A DNA stretch of 64,000 bases from Molossus alvarezi (taxonomy: Eukaryota > Chordata > Mammalia > Chiroptera > Molossidae). The stretch spans positions 9,145,001-9,209,000 of the forward strand of contig CM073907.1 in NCBI GenBank assembly GCA_037176705.1, read 5' to 3'. The translations under genes were made by a program, and so were the position numbers. Shown here piece after piece: positions 34,881-44,850 of the stretch; positions within the stretch are counted from its first letter, which is position 1, and every line of letters starts with the position of its first letter. The notes below the pieces were generated by a model that saw nothing but the letters and a program-made list of their open reading frames with translations, did not search any database and was not told the DNA's origin.

Positions 34881-35847
34881 CTCTGAAAAGAAAAAAACGC
34901 AGCTCTCTAGGTTTACAGGGAATTGCGGTACTTCTGTTCCAACTGAAGGCATTGTGATTCAAAACGATGGAAAGGAGTCTGATTTTCCCATAGAAACAAT
35001 GTTGCACCAGGGAACTGTCTGTCCCAGGGTCTGCTGCTTGATGACTTACAGGAACGAGCAAACCACACCTTTAATGAAATCGGGACAGATTTCAGGGCTG
35101 AAAGGTGGACGGCTTTCCAGGGTGTGTGGAAAGCGTTTAAACCGGGGGCATAATCCCCAATGCTTTAGCTTTTATCAAACGTAGTTCCTGAAGAGGCTAA
35201 GGGGAAAATGTAGAATTTAAATAAAACGTTCAAAGCTGATACTGGGAGAGACAGTGTGCAAAATACGCAGAGACAAAAGCACATCACCAAGCAGAGAGAA
35301 CACACAATGCAGTGGCATGGCGCCTTCTGGGCCACGAGGGGCTGGAGCCAGGTGGGTGGATCTGTCCACACAGATCGTGGTCTTCGGCTTAAATAAGCCC
35401 TAAGTGAACACATAGAACAGTAGCTCGTGAGTAAGGAATCTTGCTTTCCAGGATATTAAAAGCAAGAGCAAATGAGGAAAGGAGGGAGGGAGGGAGAGGG
35501 AAAGAGAGAGTAAAAGGCCCTCTGGCTAAATATACCAGATTTTACTGCCTCCTAGCAAGAATTTCTTTGCTTCTATCTCAAAAGGAAAAAAGTAAATAAG
35601 TGTGGGCAGACCATAGAGGTAGCAGATGCATGTCTGTAAACCTATGTGTTTTCAGAGTATGAAGTTGAATGTGGAGAATAAAATGAGAAAGAAAAGAATT
35701 TTAAGTTTTGTATTTATGAGTAAACAAAACTAAACCAAAGTAAAAGGAATTCTTTGCAAATGCAGAGAAGACAATTGAGAGCTATCTTACATATTCTTTT
35801 ATCTCCCGTGTGTTTTTTTTTCTTTCTTTAAGTTATTTTTTTCCTTT
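34881..35847. other. unique non-coding DNA
   Basis: No gene. A short GGGA/GA-rich patch lies at 35480-35510. The open frame at 34840-35184 overlaps a minus-strand frame and has no family signature. Confidence 0.4.
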
Positions 35848-36030
35848 TTAATAAATTTTTATTGCATTTATTTGGGTGACATTGGTTAATAAAATTATAT
35901 AAGTTTCAAAATTATATACGCTTCTATAATACATCATCTGCATATCGTATTGTGTGCATGTGACTATTTATCCCCCTACACTTTTTTCTATCCCCCCCCC
36001 TTTCCCTCTGGCAATCACCATACCATGTTG
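35848..36030 (-). mobile_element. old L1 3' end fragment
   Basis: Plus-strand text 'atttgggtgacattggttaa', 'taaaattatataagtttcaa', 'ataatacatcatctgcatat' and 'ctctggcaatcaccatacc' is the reverse complement of the L1MA-type 3' UTR (compare the plus-strand piece at 1086-1190). A (GA)n patch follows at 36053-36069. Confidence 0.88.
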
Positions 36031-36489
36031 TTTTCGAAGAGTGAACGGAGAGAAAGAGAGAGAGAGAGAATCCAAAGAATATTTCCATAAGTTCTAATCG
36101 AATCAAGAATCAGAAAAACAAAATGGTGTTCTTTCTTTCCGTCTCATTGACGGACAAACCAGTATCTGTCAAAATTCCTTGAAATAGATTATTTTCTTCC
36201 AGTCAAGAAGTAGAGTCACACGTCCTAAATGATGCCAAGGAGTAAAGAATAGATCAAAATACTGTGGTTTTTCATTATTTAAATAAAAAGCACTTTTAGA
36301 TGTAAACTGTGTGTGTGTGCACACACCTGTGTATGGGATCTCTCCTCTAACAACTATTTTTTCAGCGATTTAAGAAGAAGCAAAGAATTCTAGATGAATG
36401 CAGTTTGGTTTCTGCATCCAGATAACCCAATTCAAGGATGACATTGATGATGTCTTCTACCAGCAAAAAAAAAAAAAGATGAAATCCAG
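36031..36489. other. unique non-coding DNA
   Basis: No gene. Contains a short (GT)n near 36310-36320 and an A-run near 36463-36477. Confidence 0.4.
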
Positions 36490-36850
36490 GTACTTTTGAT
36501 AAAACTGTGGAAGAGACTGATTTCTCTTCCTCCTGGACACACAACTACTGAGCATTTCTCTACCTCCCTTCAAGTTGGATGTAGACATATGTTTGACATT
36601 CTATCAAAGGAACTTGAGCACAGTGATCTGAGCCACTGCCAGGCCTGGCCAAGGGAAACCTCTCAGGATAATCATCAGGTTTTCCCTCCGCAGCAACCAG
36701 GGTGGCCACATGCTAAAGATCTAGAGCCACAAGATGGCAAGAACCTGGGTCTCTGACTGACTTCTTGGAGGACACCACCTTGGAGAAATGCCCACTTGGA
36801 ATGTATGTGATCAAGAAGTAAGTTATGTTGTATTGAGCCACTGACATGTT
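36490..36850 (+). mobile_element. ancient MER/LTR-like interspersed repeat
   Basis: 'ctacctcccttcaagttgga', 'cactgccaggcctggccaa', 'gagccacaagatggcaagaa', 'cctgggtctctgactgac' and 'aagttatgttgtattgagcc' follow, in order, an old mammalian medium-reiteration repeat that I know by sequence but cannot name with confidence; it may be an LTR. A related piece starts near 63690. A short tandem of 'tctcccactg' lies just downstream (36892-36911). Confidence 0.5.
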
Positions 36851-38385
36851 GGAGAATTTGGACAGCAGACCATCATCTTCACTGAGAGACTTCTCCCACT
36901 GTCTCCCACTGTTCTTCTTACCTTTTCCCACTTTTATATGATGAGAGGGCTTGTGTTCTGAAGAACTCTAAGCTACTCGGCATCCCCAGCATCAGAACCA
37001 TTACCATAAACATTTACTTTGACATGTTTCACATGAAGAAAAATACCTTTCTGAAGTCCCTGCTCTGTTCCCGGCACATTCAGAGTCTGATTATCATTTT
37101 AAGATCCATGAAATAAGATGAAGAAAGGTTAAGGGTTGTGGGTTGCAAATTTCCGGTGGAAGGATTCACATAGACTCACATAGGAATAGTGCCCTTTAAA
37201 TTTTCTCAGTGTGTAACCAGCCCAAACCAAATATAAATTGATAGGTAGTATTAAGAGGAAATCTATTTTTCCCTCATGATGCCTTTTCAACCTTCGGTTC
37301 CTGGCTGTCTTCCTCTGCCTTTTCCTTCCTGGAATCGCCTGCTCCGTGGGAAGTTGCAGTCCCTTTAATGAGCTTTGTGACATAATTCTCCTCTGGCCAC
37401 GGAGACTATTTACCACTGCGCTACATCCGCTCTGCCGTGCCGCTTAAAAGCGGATGATAATTCACTGGGAAATGGGGTTTCCCATTTTTCCAGCCATCAA
37501 AATTATTTTCCCTTTCTCTAAAGCAAAGATTTCATGAGGGGGTTTATTAATAACTCAGATATAACCTAATAATGCTCTGTTAGATACAGACGACCCAGCA
37601 GGCAGGAGAATGCACGATGAAACTTTTAAAAGCCAATGTATCTCCATCTAATCATTTAAAAAACAAGGCATGGTTTATCTGACATCACTTCAAGTTCTAA
37701 GGCAGCTGACTTTCCAGTCGTTATGTGCAAACCTGGCCCATTGCTTTCTGGAAATTTCCCCGTGGGTCGTAATTATCTTCAGGGCATACGCCCTGCCCCA
37801 TTGCAAACCTCCCCACCATGAATTGAGACTCAAGGCAGAAAAACATTTAGCTACAAAGAACAATATAAATAAAATCTATCAGTTTCGCATTCTGTTTCAA
37901 GTGGACAAATGAGCATTCTAGCCTAAGCTGGAAAATTCTGATTTTTCTTTTTTAATTGCTATGATTAGGAAGGTGTCATTAAGCAGAACCCCACCCACTA
38001 AGTGAGAGTATGAGCCGTAAAAGTCTCAAAAAGAGTCGTGAGCTGGGTCCCCTGCAGCTGGGAAGCAGCAGGGAGCAGCAGGCCATTGAGATGCTCCAGC
38101 ATCACACACAGCTGGGGGAGACTGCAGAAGGGACGCGTTTCTCTACCGCAATCTGGAAAATCCATGATCTGTCCTCAGAGATCACTAGGCAGAACGGGAT
38201 GGATCGCTGAGGCTCCTACGAGGTAAAGACGTGTTTGATAATAAAGGTAATGCATGAGAAAGACTAAGTGACCGTTTTATTTCAAGAGGACAAGCCTTGC
38301 TTGCATCAAACTCTCATTCACATTTGTAAAGCACGATGTTGAAATCTTTCTTTTTCCTCTGCATCATTAACTACTCGACTAAATT
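36851..38385. other. unique non-coding DNA, conserved-looking
   Basis: No gene assigned. 37430-37660 is repeat-free with 'ccgcttaaaagcgg', 'gtttattaataactcag' and 'ctccatctaatcatt', resembling deeply conserved non-coding DNA. A 66-codon plus-strand frame at 38010-38210 has unusually protein-like composition (Lys/Glu/Gln-rich start) but no recognised family. Confidence 0.4.
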
Positions 38386-38387
38386 GC

Positions 38388-38465
38388 ATACATTTATTGA
38401 ACACTGACTAGGCTCCAGACACTGTGCTGAGCACTTGATAATCATTATTTGATTTAATATCAGTC
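38388..38465 (-). mobile_element. MIR/L2-type terminal fragment
   Basis: 'catttattgaacactgact', 'ccagacactgtgctgagcac' and 'tcattatttgatttaat' match reversed MIR-like 3' sequence. The following 150 bp may be diverged L2. Confidence 0.7.
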
Positions 38466-38624
38466 AATCAAACAATTTTATTGACTACCTACAACAGGGG
38501 AGGTAGGTAAAAGGAAACACAATAAAGATGCCTTGTCAGCCCTACCAAAACTTTTCAGCATAATTGGGGAAATAAAAAGTACAAGCATACACATCCCCAG
38601 AAGTTCAGATCAGTATGTTACTGA

Positions 38625-38720
38625 GTGATGACTGGCAGCAGACAGGGAGTGATGGTTGGCAGGAGACAGGGTGTGATGATTGGCAGGAGACAGTCAGATG
38701 ATGATGGGGAGGAGACAGAG
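38625..38720 (+). repeat. 24-bp minisatellite, four units
   Basis: Four head-to-tail 24-bp units starting at 38625, 38649, 38673 and 38697. The core is 'gtgatg.ttggcaggagacag' with one to several substitutions per unit; the fourth unit is the most diverged. Confidence 0.93.
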
Positions 38721-40043
38721 GGGTTCTAGAGAACCTTCCACTTTTGAGAACTTGGGAAGAAACACAAGTAGACCATCCAGTTGGGAAAACTGAAATAATT
38801 ACGGATGCTTAGAACAGAGGGGGAAAAGCACTGTCCTTATGAGGCTCCTTTTTCATATATTTATTCTCATAAAACAAAACCTAGACCATAACTTTCCACT
38901 TTTCATATTTTTCCAGTTTCTCACACATGCAATAAACTCACCATATGAGAATATTTCTTTTCAGTGCTATGTTGATTCATTTTGACCAAAAAAGAAATCC
39001 CAGGATTCTTTTGTTTTTTTGTTTTTCCCCATTTGGCTATTTATAAGGATAAAAGTAATCAAGTCATTGTCTATTTTTGTTGTGGTGGTAGTTATTTTTA
39101 GCTAAATAAACTCCAAGTACTTATCTGGAAATCTTGGATTTAAAACATATATATATCCAGTTTCTTGGAATGGCCTGATAGTTGAGGTCCCAATAAAAAT
39201 CTGTTTTGTGAGCCGGCTTGTCACGTCAGGTTGTTTCTTTTTGTTTTGTTCTTTTAATTTCGCTTAAATGTCTCTGTGAGCTGGGGTGGGTAGCATTGAG
39301 ATCATAACATTACTACGCATATGATCAGTGCATCGGCAGGCGTGAGCTAGGAAAATGCATTGCATACACGGGACCGACTTTCTCATTTTTTTGTATGAAA
39401 ATGGAAACTCTTACCTTGAAGGATAATTATTACAGTTTCCCTGTAAGAATAAAATACCACCAAGCAGCCACCCCCCGGGAACAAACGCGCATCATCCAGG
39501 TCGGGTGGTTAATGAATCCATAAACTATACCCCGTCTGAAGTACTAAACATCACCGTACCCGGCTGACCTCCGTGGTTAAGAGAGCGGAAGATGTTTACT
39601 GCCAGGAGCCACCCTTCTTGATTTGAGAGGCCCGTTCGTAGCCAGCTCTTTGTAAATAAACATATAACCTTTGCAAAGGTAATTTAAGGCTGTGCCTTAA
39701 AGAAGATGCTAAATGCACTGGGAGGCAGAGGGGAGATAAAAAATCTCATGAATAACGTGGAAGGCTGCAGGCTAAGGTGGTTATTAAGTCCCAAGCTGTT
39801 TTTCCTTCACTTTTCCTCGCCACCGAAATAAAAGCAATTATTGCTAAAATTAGAACACATTTGTCGTTTTTAAAGGCGGCGACAACTAAACGTGAGCTGA
39901 GCAGTGACAGGGGCAGGCAAGGAACACAGCGGAGCCCGGGGCCTGCCCTCTCTGAGTGTGGCATCACCCAGAGAGGAAAACCATCAGCCAATGGGGTCTG
40001 GGCTATGCACAGGAGCCTGGAAGAGGCCCTGTAAAGGGGATTT
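38721..40043. other. unique non-coding DNA, conserved-looking
   Basis: No gene. 39290-39900 is low in repeats and of even composition, with motifs such as 'aggtaatttaaggctg' and 'aaagcaattattgctaaaat'. Opposing open frames at 39746-40034 have no family signature. Confidence 0.45.
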
Positions 40044-40058
40044 AAGAAATCCCATTGG

Positions 40059-40313
40059 CCCTGGCTGGTTTGGCTCAGCGGTTAGAGCGTCAGCCTGTGG
40101 ACCAGAGAGTCCCGGGTTCGGTTTCCGCTAAGGGCATGTACCACGGTTGCAGTTTGTCCCCGGCCCCTGTTGTGGTCATGTGGGTGGCAACCAGTCGATG
40201 TCTCTCTCTCACGTCGATGTCTCTCTCTCTCTCTCTTTCTCCCTCTCTTCCTCCCGTTCTATCTGAAGATAAATGCAAAAATGTCCTTGAGTGAGGATAA
40301 AAAAAAAAAATTA
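40059..40313 (+). mobile_element. VES SINE, long form
   Basis: Complete copy: head 'ccctggctggtttggctca', B-box-like 'gggttcggtttccgc', 'aagggcatgtaccacggttg', CT-rich region and terminal 'ccttgagtgaggata' then poly-A. A perfect 15-bp TSD, 'aagaaatcccattgg', flanks it (40044-40058, 40314-40328). Well preserved. Confidence 0.97.
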
Positions 40314-40328
40314 AAGAAATCCCATTGG

Positions 40329-41991
40329 ATTGTTTCCTAGGGCAGGGGCATTACAGCGTGTCCCTATTACGCACCCAGTGTGGCTCAGCCCTGCTCGGGA
40401 TGGGCTGCAGCGCCCCCAGAAGGTAAGCTGGATTATTCAAGACGGCGAACCTTGAACCTTCTTGGAAGGTGCTGGTGCCTTCCAGAACACCAGGGGTTGT
40501 TAAACAAGTTCATTCCCCGCCCCCTTCTGCAGCTGGAGATTTGCCTAAATCATCAAATATTAAAGACCAAAAGCTTCTCCCTCCGTGTGGCTAAGAGGAA
40601 AAAGGCTCAATTTGTGACTCCGGTTCCATTACCGCAGCGAATTGTGCAGAGGGGGCTTTTATTCAGAAAAATACAAGCGTTCCCGCATTTTCCTCAACTT
40701 ATTTAGACATCTCAGCCGAAAAAGGTTGGGCCGATCCCCTTAATTACTGAGATAATTGCCTTAATTCTCTCTTCACTTCGCTAATGTATCTGTGGCTTTG
40801 AATCTTATGCTTTATCCATTATATCATTGTAATTAGGGAAAAAAACTGGGTTATGACCCAATGAATCCCAACCTGGCCTTTTTAACAATATTGCAAAAAG
40901 TGAGAAAAAATATATAGAGAGAGAGATGGATATATAAACAGAGCATGAATATCTATAGCATGAATCATATAAAATATAAAGTTATGTAAAATTCATTTTA
41001 ACAATATATATTGTATATGCATACATATATACATATATATATGTAGTCATTACATGAAGCAAAAATTGATTTCCAAGGGTGAAATATTCTCCCATTTCCA
41101 AGCACAGATTTTGAGATGGCCTTACTTAGGAACTGAGGTTTCTGTCATGTAAATATTTGCTTGCACTTACAAATAATCTAGCATTCCACCATGAATGTGC
41201 ATTTTTGGTTTTTTCCCCAAAGAAACATCTAAATGCTGAGGCTGAGGGAGGTGGGTTATGAGAACCCAGAGCCCCGATTCGACCTCTGCTCTGTCTATGA
41301 ATCCATGGCTGTGACTGCTCCTTCCCTCCCCTGCCTTCTGCCACCACGAGATAAAGGGCAAGTTCCAGTCTGGGACACGAGAGACAGGAATGCCCTCTCT
41401 TTCCCCAGCCTCCCCGTGTTTCCACGACAAAGTCACGAATTGCTGGCTTTTCGCGTGCACCCTGTGGCAATTCTGCGAAGAACTGCCTTTCATTTTGATG
41501 CTATTGTAAAATGTCTAGAGATGCTTAGCTATCAGGCACCATAAAGTTTAAGATATTATTGTTAAAAGGACACAACAAGGCTATTCATAGCAAAGGTTCC
41601 GCTGCAAGCAGAAGCAAGGGACTGCAAAGTCGGAGAAAAATCCGGGAGGCTTTTTACTGCTGCTTTTCGGATTTTCATTTTCAAGTCTTTCTTTCGGCAA
41701 GAGTATAAATATTTGAGGTGCACAAATAGGAGCTTCACATCGGCTTCTCCTCGTGGCAGAGAAGTTGTAGGTTGGATTAAAAAGCATACAAGCATGCATG
41801 ACCCTCAGCACGATCAAGGGGAGCAAGGTGGACATATTCCCCGACGGAAAATTCTTGTTCCCAAGTCTGGTTCTTAGTTCTCTCTTGCTACCTCTTTCCG
41901 AAGATCTGTGTGAGGTGTCCAAAGCCATTTTCTCGTCATTCTGCCCCAAAGCCCTCTCTCATCATTGAAAGCTGCATTTGAATTTCCAATA
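40329..41991. other. unique non-coding DNA, conserved-looking
   Basis: No gene. 40560-40900 contains 'cttaattactgagataattg' and 'tgtaattaggg' in repeat-free sequence, a typical homeodomain-rich enhancer look. 40905-41045 has an AT dinucleotide-rich patch. Frames at 41126-41544 overlap on both strands, with no family recognised. Confidence 0.45.
40409..40423 (-). promoter_or_regulatory. candidate CTCF-type motif, partial match
   Basis: The reverse strand 'ccttctgggggcgct' matches the 3' core of the CTCF consensus (GGGGGCGCT) with mismatches in the 5' half. A motif alone does not establish binding. Confidence 0.3.
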
Positions 41992-42125
41992 TCATTCTTT
42001 CAACAAATACTTATGAGCATTTCTATCTGGAGACACTGGACTGGATTCTGGGGATAAAATACAGAGTGAAAGTGAGGATGGTGCCCGACCTCATGGAATT
42101 CAAGTCAAGCCAGACAGACACACAT
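41992..42125 (-). mobile_element. L2 LINE 3' fragment
   Basis: 'cattctttcaacaaatactt', 'actggattctggggataaa' and 'ccgacctcatggaattcaag' match the reversed L2 3' end ('tcaacaaatatttattgagc ... ctggggatacag ... ccctcatggagctt'). Confidence 0.78.
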
Positions 42126-42963
42126 TTATCGCATCAGCACCCAGAAAAATATAAAAATCTAACTGCTGCATATGCTGTGAAGAAGGTCCGGGAGCCATGA
42201 GTGTCTCACATAGGGCATACAACCTAGCCAAAACAGATTTCTTGAGAAATAGTGAAAACTAAGATGTATTGAACACTAACTGCAAACTATCATTCAGAGC
42301 ACTTAGAGGTATTCTCTTCGGCCATAGGAGACATACCAGCGTTGTTCCCACTTTAGCCACGAAGAAGCCAAGGAAGACTCTCAAGTTCAGATCTGAACTT
42401 GGAGTGGATCCAGCCAAGACAGGCATGGTTGTGGATGCTCCCAGGCAGCCCCCACATACAAGGTGTATTCCATGAAGAGGAAGAATAGGTGCTGGGTCCA
42501 GACCATTCTCTGGGGGGGCTTGTCCTCCACCACAATCCTGCCATCTATTCATAATCCCTACCTCCACACGATGCATCCCAGTTTGCTGCAGCTGGGGAAG
42601 TGGGGGGAACAAAAATAAAGACTAGAAAGCTGGTTCTTCAGTGTTTTCACCGGGGGTAGAAATCACTTGCTTCCACTTGTATTTTATTGGTCAAAGCCAA
42701 TCACACAGCCATGGCTCACCTTGAATGAAATCTTTTGGTATGGTCAAGGAAGGAAGAAGCATCGACTTGACTGAGCACTAGCAACACCTTCTACTGGAGG
42801 GCAGGATACGTTCAAGAGGGAAGAGCCATCAGAGGTAGATGCAAGACCTTGCGTGCAGAGGAGACATGAAGAGGGCTGTAAAACGTGGCAGAACGTCAGC
42901 GTGGCAGGCTGGAGTTAGACGCTCTGCAGCCCATGCCACGGAGGTGACCACATGTGGCAGGCA
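42126..42963. other. unique non-coding DNA
   Basis: No gene. Open frames at 42259-42612 on opposing strands show no family signature. Confidence 0.4.
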
Positions 42964-43672
42964 CAGGCACACCTCGTGGCATTGTGCTTCACGGATACTG
43001 CATGTTTTACAAGTAGGAGCTTAGACATGTGACTGAACTGCTGTAGTCTTGTGATATAATTTTAACGGCTGAGGCGTTGTGGATGAGACAAAGAAGTGGT
43101 TTCTTGAGATGGCATCTGCTCCTGGTGAAGGTTGTTGACATGACAACAAAGGATTTAGAATAGTACATAAACTAAGTTGATAAGGCAGCAGCAGGCATCG
43201 AGGGGGTTGACTCCAATTTTGAAAGAGGTTCTGCTATGGGTTCAATGATCTCAAACAGCAACACATGCTACATGGAAATCATTCGTGAGAGGAAGAGTCT
43301 GCATTGTTGTCTCATATTAAGGAACTCCCAAGATACCTCAGCCTTCAGCAAGTCCCCTTCCCATCAGTCAGCAGCCATCAACTTCCAGGCAGGACCATCC
43401 ACCAGCAATAAGATTATGACTTGCTGAAGGCTCAGATGATAGTTAGCATTTTTCAGCAACAAACTGTCTTTTCATTAAGGCATAGAGATTGTTTTTTAGA
43501 CATAGTGCTTTTGCACACTTAATCTACATAATTTTTATGGGTAAACATAACTTTTATGTGCACTGGGAAAGCCCCCCCTCCCCCAAAAAAGTTGTGTAAT
43601 TCTCATTATTTCGATATTTGCTTTACTGTGGTGATCTGGATCTGAACCTGCAATATCTCCGAGTTGTGCCTG
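42964..43672 (+). mobile_element. Tigger1-type DNA transposon, internally deleted
   Basis: The left end 'caggcacacctcgtggcat' and the reversed right end 'caggcacaactcggagat' are the terminal inverted repeats of pogo/Tigger elements. 43080-43435 corresponds to the C-terminal part of Tigger transposase ('gacaacaaaggatttagaat', 'gactccaattttgaaag', ending 'agattatgacttgctgaag'), broken by in-frame stops. The 192-bp open frame at 43236-43427 is the longest surviving stretch. The DDE core is missing, so this is a deletion derivative. The expected TA target duplication is not visible. Confidence 0.9.
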
Positions 43673-44319
43673 AATTCAATAAATATCCAAAGTGCGCCAA
43701 GTCTCTTTACAGTCACTTCATCCAACACAGCTCTCAGACCCCACCAAACGAATTCCACATTTTATTAAATCCAAGACACCATCCAGTGTAAGTCCAACCC
43801 TCAGGCTATGCATCATTAGAAAAGCAAAGCAAAATGGAAAGGCCACTAACAATTGCTTCATATCACTTAGAGTGTTTATTTTATACTTATTGAGAGGGTG
43901 CTTCTAGATTGAGGATCGCATTGTTACCATCTATTATTCTTGTGTGGGGGAGGGGGTGTGTACATACAAAATAACTGAGTTGAGGGATGCTGGATGCTTC
44001 TTCGCATTCGAGCATGATTCTCCTGAATCACTCCTTGTCTCCAGCTCATGGATGACGATGCTCAGTTTTCTTTCCCAGTATTGTCCTCTGGACAGGTGGT
44101 GAAATACTCTTTTAAGAAAAGAATGAAAAGCTACTGGCACTGGACCTCGAGGCCAGTTAGCAGACTCTTGACTCTCACTGCTGGAATGTCACTAAGCATA
44201 CCTGATTTGTCATCCCCCAACCCCTCCCCATACCTATTTGGTTCTTAATGATTAAAAGAGGGCTCACTATAGTTTCAGAAATTTTTTTCCAAGTCATTAA
44301 CAACCATTGTGCTAGGGTG
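43673..44319. other. unique non-coding DNA
   Basis: No gene or clear repeat seen. Confidence 0.4.
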
Positions 44320-44498
44320 TTTTTAAATTGATTTTAGAGAGAGAAGGGAAGAAGGAGACAGAGAAAGAGAGATAAACATCAACTTGTTCCACTTATCAAT
44401 GCATTCTTTGGTTGATTCTTGTGTGAGTCCTGACTGAGGATGGAACCCTTGGCGTATCAGGACAACACTCTAACCAACTGAGCTACCCAGCCAGGGCC
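44320..44498 (-). mobile_element. older-type bat tRNA SINE
   Basis: Reverse strand: 'ggccctggctgggtagctca', 'gttggttagagtgttgtcc', then the 'aagaatcaaccaaagaatg' module and a GA/CT-rich tail ending near 'ttttaaattgatttt'. Same subtype as the copies at 15912 and 34450. No clear TSD, consistent with age. Confidence 0.88.
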
Positions 44499-44673
44499 CT
44501 ATTTTGAACTTTTTGATGTTTGTCCATGTGCAGACAATGGCAATTATACCATAACTGCCCATTATACCAACAGCAGTGACCGTAAGATACCGCCTATTGG
44601 AAAACGCGGTCAGATTTCAGGAGTACTGAACTATGGGCAGATCTTGGAATTGAGTAAATATGGTAGTGATGTT

Positions 44674-44850
44674 TGTTGAGCCCTTTACTTGCTCCAGAAA
44701 TTATTGAATCAAGCACTATATATGAACTCAGTTCATCTTTATAAGGAGCCCAGGTAGGTGTTATTTCTATCTCCACTTCAACAGAAGGGAAAAAGCAATT
44801 TAGCACCTTGTCCGAATAACACATCCGGATGCCACACTGGGATCTAAGGA
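44674..44850 (-). mobile_element. MIR SINE fragment
   Basis: 'cccaggtaggtgttatttct', 'caacagaagggaaaaagc', 'tagcaccttgtccgaataac' and 'ggatgccacactgggatct' parallel the reversed MIR core and tRNA-related part. Confidence 0.65.

Noticed and set aside
38625..38720. Regular short repeats that could suggest a CRISPR array
   Set aside because: The units abut with no unique spacers and the genome is mammalian; it is a minisatellite.
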